Below are positions 52,704 through 64,000 of a stretch of DNA of 64,000 bases, one piece after another; the first letter of the stretch is position 1; each line of letters starts with the position of its first letter. The stretch spans positions 8,639,501-8,703,500 of the forward strand of contig NC_071345.1 in NCBI RefSeq assembly GCF_027744825.2. Direction: 5' to 3'. Both the position numbers and the translations under genes were made by a program. The stretch is from Synchiropus splendidus. Taxonomy: Eukaryota; Chordata; Actinopteri; Syngnathiformes; Callionymidae. The notes under the pieces were generated by a model. That model had not been told where the DNA came from and did no database searches. It was given only the letters and a program-made list of their open reading frames with translations.

Positions 52704-53424
52704 CAGTGGTACCTTGGTTTTCGAACGTCCTGGACATCGAACAAATCAGAGTTCAAACAAAAAATTTGAGTTTTTTTGCTTTGGATTTTGAACGAAAATC
52801 CAGAACTCAAATGCCCCTGAAAAAAGCCGGAAAAAACGTAACGTGCGTGGACCGATCAGCTGACCAACGAGGGGCTTTGTTATTGTGTATAACGCAGCCT
52901 CTGTATGCAGACGTGTCCCGTTAGCTACATTTACTGACTGTTTCTTTTTCATATTGAGGTGTAAAACCTTTCCTGTCTCCGCACTGGACCGTGGTAGAGT
53001 GTCACAGGGGAGGTGCTCGCTCTCCACACCTCCACTCCAGGGTTTGATGTCCTGTTGTGGGCTGGAGCTGGGACAGGGATGAGGCCAGTCTGGGACAGAG
53101 CGTGACTTGGTTTATGACTTTGTCACAGCCAAACTGCACAGAAGCGCACATTCAGAGCTGGACACGCACCGGGCACCTCTTCACTTCTGGAGAGACGTCA
53201 CTCACTCAGCAACCCCTCCCACATGCAGCGGCCACACACATAGAGGAACAGCCACCTGCAGCAGACGCTCTACATTCACTCCTACAAAAGACTATTTTAA
53301 GGCTTGGAACGCATTATTTCTTTTTCCATACATTGTAATGGGAAAAATCGATTCAGATTTCAAACAAATCGCTTCTCGAACGGCCGTCTGGAACGGATTG
53401 TGGTCCAGAACCGAGGTACCACTG
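52704..53424. mobile_element. Mariner/pogo-like MITE with TIRs and TA target duplication
   Basis: The left end CAGTGGTACCTTGGTTTTCG (52704) is matched by the right end, which reads CAGTGGTACCTCGGTTCTGG in reverse complement (ending 53424). A TA dinucleotide flanks each side (52702-52703 and 53425-53426), as expected for the Tc1/mariner superfamily. Similarity extends inward imperfectly. The inside (about 720 bp total) holds no transposase, so it is non-autonomous. Open frames at 52885-53436 are incidental. Similar ends are common in fish and reptile genomes. Confidence 0.8.
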
Positions 53425-54579
53425 TATAACCATTGATCGGGACAAGTGGAGGAACTGTTGTTCAATTTGCTCCTTCTTCATCTATGTATGTCAAAATGAT
53501 GCTCTAGGTAATATAGGAATGTGAGATGAGTATGTGAAGGAGAACAAACAAACAAAAAACTAACACCAAACACCATTGCGACTCTCCAGTTGTGTTGCTT
53601 TTCATCAACTGTTATTAAAGTATGGCCGCAACATGATGCCTTACAGTCCTCAAATTCATTTCTTCCACTTATTTGTTTTTTGTCTCAAGTTTGCCAGAAT
53701 AATGATGTCTTTATAGCAGCTCACTTGCCCATATACGTACAACCCACCTCCTCCCCTGCCCTGTTATGTAATCCCCTGACTTAAACAAAGTTAAAAACAA
53801 GATGGAAGGAACACATAAGGAAATGCTTTAGACTGCAAACAGTGGTGAAAGAGAGTGGTGGAGAACATCTGTGGAAGGATTTGTCTTCCATGTGCTATTG
53901 GTATTGATTCTACCTGCGTGTTCTGAACCATGAAGCATTGTGTGATGAAACAACACTCTCACTTGTCAGTTAACGTTGAGGTTTAGATTTTCTCAGGGAT
54001 CAATCTAACACGTTGTTGGCCTCTAAACATACGACCCAGAGGTGAGCTCTCACACACCTACACACACGCTAAAGTAACTGAGGCTTATTATACACCTGCG
54101 AGTGGGGTCAAAGTCTGTCAATCCTGGGCTTATGGTATTATGATAGATTATAGAATCACTCCCTAATGGCAGTCATTCAGCTTGTAATCTGGGCTGCTCC
54201 AAAGCTCTTCAGTGTTCCAGGGCCCTGCTCCTCATGCGTCCCGCTCCACAAGGTCTCATGACAAGTCAGCTGTTGGTGACATCACAGATGCTGGATGGCA
54301 TGTCAGAAACCTTTGCGGCCTGACTTGCATCCCAGAGGCAGGAGGCCACTTGAGGAGAAGAGAGCAGCTGTGGGGGGCGCTCTTCAGGGCAGGAACATCT
54401 GACCCATGTGACAGTGGCCTTGTATGCCGCCATCATCTTGAGGAGACAGTTATTGAGGAATGTATGAGGCTGCCAGACACTTGAAACGCTGTTGTTTGGA
54501 GCGTGACAGGTTTGAGGGCTGGGCTTGATAGTAGCGCCATCTACTGCCATGCTTTAACGCTGCCAATATCCAGATGCTT

Positions 54580-54962
54580 GATTGTTCAGAATCAGAATCA
54601 CAATCAGAATTTAATTTATTGCCATGGTCAGTGGGGAGCCCACCAACTAGGAAAGTGTTTTGGAATAAAGTGCTGACAAAAAAATAAAAATAAAAATAAA
54701 AATAAAAATAAAAATAAAAATAAAAATAAAAATAAAAATAAAAATAAAAATAAAAATAAAAAACAACAACAACAACAACAACAATAATAATAACAAGGCT
54801 GTTCACGAATTCAACAGTCTGACGGCCGAGGGGAAGAAGCTGTCGCTGTGAGGGGAGGTTCTGGTCTGGATGGACCGTAGCCTCCTGCCAGAGGGAAGAG
54901 GAACAAACAGTCCATGTGACATGTGATGAGAAGGTCCAGGTCCTGAAGAGGTGGCAGAGCAT
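54580..54962 (+). mobile_element. Interspersed repeat with (AAAAAT)n expansion
   Basis: Starts gttcagaatcagaatcac, continues tttattgccatggtcag, then ccaccaactaggaaagtg and tggaataaagtgctgac, then about 14 AAAAAT units (54679-54763) with (CAA)n and (TAA)n after. The 3' part (caacagtctgacggccg, gaggggaagaagctgtcgc, tggaccgtagcctcctgcc) is a very common fish repeat sequence. It is the plus-oriented partner of 51995-52130. A 170-codon minus-strand frame rich in Phe-Tyr comes from this tract. Confidence 0.8.
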
Positions 54963-55838
54963 GTGGTATTAGGTTTGAAATATATTCACAACATACACGT
55001 CACAATGTTGCAGGTTACACAAACTACCATTACAAACCAGAATTTCAATATTGTTTTTTTGTGATAGAGGAGGAGAGAATTCATGGCTATGTGCCGTTAT
55101 ATAGACTTCACTTTTATGTATATATTTACATCACAAGACAGATACAACTACTGGACTCTACGGTCAGTATCTTTCTATTTTTTATGCTGAATGTATTTCA
55201 CATTATTTCGATCACTGCTTTCAAGATAAAATAAAAATAAAATTCTCACATTCATAGAAAAATTTCAATGATTAATAAATTACTTTGGATTAATCTGATT
55301 GAGAGTTCATCATTGTCTTTTACTCAAAACTCAAAACACATTTTTTTACCACAATTAATTATGAAAAACTACTACTTATTTAATAGCACACAAACAAACG
55401 AAAAACCACTATACATTAAATAGTTCAATGTTCAATTATCTGATGAGATTCTAGATGTGTATTTTTTTATTTTATTTTAATAATCGAATTATTACTTCTA
55501 GGCTCAATATTTAGTCGTCCACTAGATGGCATTGTTACTCCATTATCATCCACCCCCCCCACACAATACAAATTTTCTCACTAAGGACGCCGGATTATGT
55601 CTCGCAACAGTCATCGAGTAATATATGTAAATTTGTTGTCTGGTTGAAAAAGCTTTCAGCTACATTCACTATCACAGATTTATCAAAAACAATTTCACTC
55701 TGAAATACGAGCTTCACTGAGGCGCATGAACGCGTCGCTGGATGGCTGCGTCGCCATGACAACAGTCAGCAAACTCAGCTGCCGCTTCTGAGCGAATTTC
55801 TCGGATTTCAACCAGTGAAAAAGAGCTTTTTATTCATC

Positions 55839-58800
55839 ATGGAGTCAACGTCGACCAACGTGGATAAAACGGAAGAGAGAACGACCGTTTTGGAAGAGGT
55901 GGTGACAAAGAAAAGGTGACTCAAGTTGTCGAAAAGTGACTTTTCTCATGACTGTATCTCATTCAACCATAACCTACAGTTAGCTCTCTAAATGCACGAG
56001 AGAATTGTTAATGGTTCTTTATTAATGATGTGTATCGTTTTTTAGCGACGTTTGCGCTTATTTTATTCGATTTTCAGAGTTGTTCAGCTGAACACCTGCG
56101 TTGCTGGGGAGTCACGTGATGCCCTACACGAAACAGGAAGTGAAGAGGTTTGTTTGGTACTTTGCCATCTTTTGTAAAACTTTGCTTTGTCTTCCTTATT
56201 TTTAGTTTCTGTCACATTCCTAGTGTGACTAGTCACTTTATATTAATAAAATAAACAATAAGCATATAGTGCCTGGAAAATACTTGATGCTGACCAGACA
56301 TTCTTTGGTTGACACAAACCAGAGGTGGAACAATGTAACTGGTTGCCATTTTAGTTGCAAAACCCGAAGTTTCAAGTTCGTGCTATATACTTTATCCTCC
56401 CTCTTGTTACAGCCTTTCACCTATGAAAAAGTAAACCAACTTCGTAGTGAGTTCCTGTCATTTGTGAGCGACATCCAAACCGCAGCTGATGCTAGCGAGT
56501 CGTCTCGGAGGTCCAAGTTTGAGGAGGCCAGCAGAAAAAGGTTTGCCTCCTCCAACCAAAATAATCTTTGAAGTGCTCCTGGCTGATGTTTCTTGTCTCA
56601 GACTGCAGAGACTAGATGAAGACGTCCGAGCCAGTCAAGTCAAATACGAGGAGATCACAGAAGGCTGGACACTGGCTGCACAGAAGACCTTCCACTTGGA
56701 CATACAGGAAGCTCTGACCAGCCAGCAGCAGCTGTGTACAGCACTCATGGAAGACAAGTGGAGACTCATAAACGACCTGAAGGAGGTGCGACCGAGTGAC
56801 TTGTGAGAGACACAAACCGTGTTCCTCTAAAGCTTCTTTGTGACGCAGGAACTGAAGAGCGAGGACGATCGCTTTGTGAAGGACTTGCGGAAGCAGTCGG
56901 AGGAGCTGGAACTGATGTTGGAGAAGATCAGAGCTCAATTTGAAGCTCTGACAGAAGCCTACAGGGAGGAGCTGGATCAGGCTGAGGTAGGTTTCTCTGC
57001 TGCACTCTGCTTCAGGAGCATCTTAAATAGCCTGTTTTTTGACAGAAAACCTATCAAGAGGAGCATGAAATCCTGCTGAGAGAGGACCAGACTCAGTGGC
57101 AGCAGCACCTAGAGGGACTTCTGGAGCAGCAGGTGGGAAAATATAAAACTAAAGAAACACAAATAAAATGTAATGATTGTCTTGTTAACAGCAAGAGAGA
57201 GAGAAGGAGAAGAGGGGCTTGGTGGAGGAGTGTGAGGAGAAGCTGCACCTTCAGATGCTGACCACTGACCAGTACAGCAAGACGGAACACAGGCGCAAGT
57301 ATCTGGTGAGATGATGAGGGTGGGCTCACCCCGCTGTTGGTGCTGTAACAACAGTTTCTCTGCGGCAGGATCTGGAGCGAGAGCACCAGCAGCTGCAGGC
57401 CGACAGGATGATCGCAGATGTGAGGCAGATCAAGATCAAGGACGACGCTGAGATCCAGAATGTGACTCAGGAGAAGAACAAAATCATGAGGTTCATCACT
57501 GCGCGGCTTCTTAACAGCAAGTTTTAAAATCAAAAAAGCCTGTTTTCAGTTTGACGCAGGAGCGTAAGAGACTCCAGAGGGATTGTGCAGACAAGGAGAA
57601 GCAGCTGCTGAGGAACCGCAGAGTTCTGGCGGAGGAGTATGAGCGCCGCCTGCTGGAGCAAGAGAGTCTGAACAAGAAAATCAGGTGAAGACACTTGAAG
57701 TTAGCGTGAGGTTTAGGTTTGTAAAAATAGGAAATCATTTTAGATGCAGGTTCCTCCTTAAATGTGTGAGTCATTTCCTGACATGGAGACGTCAGTGATG
57801 TCTGGTCCCCGTGTTTCCTCACCCCACTTCCCTTCACAGACTCTTTGCCTCGTCGCATGCTAAGACCTACACTGAGATGAATCAGATGCTCCAGGCTGAG
57901 ACGGATCTCCTGGCTGAGAAGCTGTCCTTCATTGACTCCGTCATCTCTCAGCACCCTCTGGGTCCCTCCCTGGACACCCCCCTGGCAGAGGCTCCTCTTG
58001 AGGCTCCTCAGAACGCCCCAGTGGTGACGGCTCCTTTAGCCACTCCAAGACCAGATCCTCAGGTCCTCAGAATCCACACAGGGAGGAAGGAGGAGGAGCT
58101 GGTGATGAAGCTGAAGGATCTGCTCCGAGAAGAGCCCCTGGATCTCCATGTTGATGATGATGACTTGTTGGCTGATTTCCTGTCTGAGTACACACAGCAG
58201 ATGGAGGTGAGGAGCCACAGAGCGAAGGGCAGAGGAGCGACTGTTACTCCTGACCCCCTGACACTTGCTGACACAGCATTCCCACCTTAGATGTTCACTC
58301 AGGTGCATCATCTGTCATAAATCATCCTCCGTAGAGAGTTTGCCCGCAGCCATGACTGATCCATTCTGAAGGGACTGCAGAGAAAACCGCAGTAATAATA
58401 ACCACGATGAAGTGTCCACTGGACAGCAGCTTTCAGATTTATCTTCTATCTCTTTTTTGTCTTTAAAATTTCTACCAGAATATAAATATTTATAGTGAAA
58501 TAATTGTTTTATTATTAGCTTAAAATGATATTTCTGTGTTTTTGTTGGCATAATTTGTAACGTGTTTTTGTAGTTCAGTTTATTTCTAAAGAGTTTTCTC
58601 TGGATAGTTATTTTTCTTAAGGAAGTCCTGTGAATTTTTTGTTTTTATTTTCTATCAATCATTTCATTTTTTTGTTCTTAGATTGCGAAAATATAGTAAA
58701 AATAATTCAAAGTATAATTTTAAAGGGAGATTTTTTATTAGAATGTTCTCATATCTGTTTCACATCTATGGTGTCTTAGGGTGCTGACTCGCCTGCCAGC

Positions 58801-59653
58801 TTGACCTCTGACCTCTTTGATCCTGATCACGTCCTGCCAGCTCTGACAAGTTTCCTGAAGACTCGCAGGTGTGATGAACATCAAGGTCTGGCGAAGACGT
58901 CATGATCTACGATCTGATAGCAGGCTCCGCCCACAGGCCGCTGAGCTCCAGCAGCAGTGATGATGATGATGATGATGATGAAGATTACTGGAAGAGAATG
59001 TCAAACATGGTCTCTGAGGACAAACTCAAACTTTGGGCAGCAGCTGAGGAGACGGTCAAACTTCACTAGTGAGTACAAAAACAAAACAAATCGGAGTTGA
59101 ACTGATGTTTATCTCCTTCTCAGTGGGGCGCTGAAGGAAATCTCAGATTTAACCTCAGAGACTGAAAGTCTGAAGCAGCAGAACGCCGAGCTGAGATTGT
59201 TGTTGGAGCAGCCGCTCATCCCTGCGGTGGGTGCTGGGTTTGATTCCCAGTGTTGCTCCTACCAGAACGCGGGGAAAGACTTGAGCATTTCATACCAGTT
59301 TATCATTCCTGTGTTTAAGTTAGTTTAATAGTTTAAACAGACTATTTTTAAAATTTAGATATTAGTAACACATATATTAAATAATATTACATAAAAATAA
59401 ATAAATAAATAAAATGTATTATACATTGAAAAAAAGGACCAGGAAAATGAGTTGAAAAGTATTGTGGTGGTTATTTCTTTTTATGACACCAAAATAAATG
59501 TAAACATTAATAAAGTCGAACTTTCAGAATGTAAGTTTAAATTTTAAATACCACGATGAAGGTACAGCAAGTCATTTTTAATAATGTAAAATGAATAACT
59601 CTAAAGGTCTTTCTCTTGTCTGACAGGTCGACAATGATCGTCATGATTCATAG
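55839..59653 (+). CDS. drc1: Dynein regulatory complex subunit 1
   Basis: DRC1 (CCDC164) is a coiled-coil backbone subunit of the nexin-dynein regulatory complex that ties doublet microtubules in motile cilia. Fourteen coding exons: 55839-55915, 56078-56147, 56413-56540, 56602-56785, 56849-56986, 57046-57132, 57192-57305, 57369-57490, 57550-57684, 57840-58206, 58780-58868, 58937-59068, 59124-59226, 59627-59653. Every join is GT-AG and in phase, giving 590 aa. Residues 95-200 match vertebrate DRC1 closely (SQVKYEEITEGW, MEDKWRLINDLKEELKSED, RFVKDLRKQSEEL). Long coiled coils cover about 80-370. A run of seven Asp from a (GAT)7 tract (about 511-517) precedes YWKRM, and the C-terminus has the leucine-rich LKQQNAELRLLLEQPL motif. 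It is about 150 aa shorter than human DRC1 (740), mostly at the N-terminus and middle. Introns are mostly 55-68 bp. Confidence 0.9.
58958..58982 (+). repeat. (GAT)n in drc1 coding exon 12
   Basis: Seven GAT codons in frame, followed by GAAGAT. They encode an acidic Asp tract and could vary in length between individuals without a frameshift. Confidence 0.9.
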
Positions 59654-59819
59654 ACCACAGTGCTGGACGTCTCTTGACTGGTGAGCACAGCTCACTCACA
59701 GAATGTTACTACAACAAATTCAGAAAGGTTTTGGAGTACTTACTGTAAAATACATAATATAGTTTGACAAACTTTGTGAAAGACATCTGAAGTTTTGGAA
59801 AATACTGGTTTTCAACCTG

Positions 59820-59825
59820 AATAAA
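59820..59825 (+). terminator. Polyadenylation signal of drc1
   Basis: AATAAA in cctgaataaacaatg, 167 bp after the drc1 stop. It faces a reverse-strand AATAAA at 59905-59910 that could end otof transcripts, leaving only about 80 bp between the two convergent signals. Confidence 0.65.
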
Positions 59826-59904
59826 CAATGAACGGTTTTGAATCAACAACATGGCTGCTGAAAGAAAGCGACCTCAAAGTTCATGTTTACTCGGTCGAGT
59901 CCAG

Positions 59905-59910
59905 TTTATT
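59905..59910 (-). terminator. Candidate distal polyadenylation signal of otof
   Basis: Reverse-strand AATAAA (plus tttatt in ccagtttatttc). It would give the distal last exon a 3' UTR of about 1.2 kb. Alternatives on the same strand are at 60388-60393 and 60395-60400. Which is used is not known. Confidence 0.4.
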
Positions 59911-61139
59911 TCAAATAGCCTGAAAAACAGACATAAATAAATATTGCACACATTTCTACAGATATAAACTCACAAATTGGTCGGAGGCAAGTCAAGTGCA
60001 AACAATAAAAGAGTCACCAACAAAACTGCAACACAAATGCAAGCAGGCAACGTCAGCCAGAGGTGGACGCTCCAAATCTGACCGTCGTCTTTTCTTCTCC
60101 GCTCGAGTGCTGTTTTCCCTCCACGTGACGAGAACACAAAGGTTGCTGTGCGGCAGGACGGACACTCATGCCGACCGTTGTCATGCAGACTGACGTGTAA
60201 ACACACACACGCTTTTACGCCGATAACAGTTTCGGAGTCCAGCTACCTCTGACCGGAGCTCACGGCTCGTATAAAAAGAAGAGTTCGCAAAGATCTGTTG
60301 ATGTGAATTCAAAACGAAAACGTATCATCTTCACTTCTTTGATCAACTGAATCTTGTTCTACGTCTCTTTAGGAAAATAGAAATCTTTTTATTTTTTATT
60401 TACTTATTCTTTTGTTAGTGTGCAAAGATCGCCAGAGCTGGACTCTTAAAAACACCAAGTCCTCCGAAGACACGTGAGAGAGAAAGTAGTCATGCGCTGA
60501 ACACGAGAACAAAGGGGTTAGCTGTAGAATTCGACCGATGAACGAGTGAATATTGGAGGAGTGGAGGGTCCTCAACCATCAACTGAAATATTCTTCACAA
60601 TTTAGGAGAATTACTAGTTAAGTTTCATACTGTGTACGGTCATGAAGCAGCTGCACTTCCTGTAAAGTGGGAATCGATTCTTGCTGACTTCTCATCTACA
60701 CAACTTTGTCCTCATTGTGTGAACATACTGAACCCTCATTACACGCTGTCTGTGGGAGCTGCGTCCTTCCATCTTGTCCTCTTCTCTGGGACTGCCCCCG
60801 GGCCTCCTCCCAGTCAAACATGCCTGGAACACCTCACCAAGGAGGCATCTGACTAGCTTCCCTTGATGCTGAGGTGGTTCTGCTTTGAGTTTCTCACCTG
60901 CATTGGTTGCAAATATAGTCAATTGATTTCCCCTGCGTATTTCCGTGCTGCACTTCGACACACGTCCACTTCCTTCCTGCTCTGACTCGCCACACAAGAA
61001 TGGAGTTGATGATCGAGGACTTGTCTGTGACTCTTACAGGAGGAGGCAGACAGCAGGACCTGGACCTTCTGCCTCCTCCTGGGACATCTCGATGCGGACC
61101 TTCCATCTACCCCCCGCCCCGCCCCTCTACCCAGCCCGC
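59911..61139 (-). other. Probable 3' UTR of otof distal form
   Basis: This follows the distal otof stop codon on the minus strand. No other coding exon is seen on either strand. The plus-strand open frame 60945-61478 is antisense to the distal otof exon and is not a gene. Confidence 0.5.

Positions 61140-64000
<2,861 letters not shown>

Larger units (their letters stand above)
48350..55838. other. Gene-free, repeat-rich interval ostm1-drc1
   Basis: No coding exon was recognised on either strand. It holds several repeats listed separately (48560-48730, 48950-49410, 50288-50350, 51950-52130, 52704-53424, 54580-54960) plus one more complex block at about 49830-50110. In human the two flanking gene blocks are on different chromosomes, so this interval marks the join. 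Confidence 0.6.

Noticed and set aside
54450..54962. 170-codon minus-strand frame with a long Phe-Tyr run
   Set aside because: It is the translation of the (AAAAAT)n repeat and flanking transposon sequence; no splice or homology support.
57811..58290. 159-codon frame ending past 58206
   Set aside because: It is drc1 exon 10 read through its donor (GTGAGG at 58207) into intron; the next exon at 58780 continues the DRC1 match in phase.

Overview
This window is nuclear DNA from a ray-finned fish, most likely a percomorph teleost (inference). Coding sequence is split by GT-AG introns, intergenic DNA is AT-rich with many microsatellites and decayed transposons, and the proteins read most like vertebrate homologues. 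I saw no prokaryotic operons, CRISPR, rRNA or tRNA. All exon joins below were worked out by hand from splice sites, reading phase and protein homology; none has been checked with transcripts.

Layout, left to right: (1) 4464-4962, minus: the first two coding exons of afg1l (AFG1-like mitochondrial AAA ATPase); the rest lies off the left edge. (2) 5721-17308, plus: complete snx3 (4 coding exons, 162 aa), divergent from afg1l across about 760 bp. (3) 19891-27650, minus: complete nr2e1/tlx (9 coding exons, 396 aa), tail-to-tail with snx3. (4) 27.7-45.3 kb: a large gene-free stretch with candidate regulatory sites, a decayed LINE, a triplet-repeat region and, directly before ostm1, a threefold duplicated promoter block. 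(5) 45413-47662, plus: complete ostm1 (6 coding exons). (6) 48.1-55.8 kb: gene-free and transposon-rich, including a mariner/pogo-like MITE and two inverted copies of one A-rich repeat. (7) 55839-59653, plus: complete drc1 (14 coding exons, 590 aa) with many 55-68 bp introns. (8) 61140-63340, minus: the 3' end of otof (otoferlin) with two alternative last exons; the rest lies off the right edge.

Order and orientation afg1l-snx3-nr2e1-ostm1 match human 6q21 (read in reverse), while drc1-otof tail-to-tail matches human 2p23. The window therefore joins two blocks that are on different human chromosomes. The genes are not one pathway: afg1l is mitochondrial quality control, snx3 endosomal retrieval, nr2e1 a neural stem-cell repressor, ostm1 the lysosomal CLC-7 subunit, drc1 a motile-cilium structural protein and otof a hair-cell synaptic calcium sensor.

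I found no clearly new multi-gene system. The most interesting points are the triplicated TCTCGCGAGA promoter unit before ostm1 with a MITF-type E-box, the paired otof terminal exons, an in-frame 33-nt donor shift in nr2e1 exon 1, and a paired-type homeodomain plus SOX composite site upstream of nr2e1.
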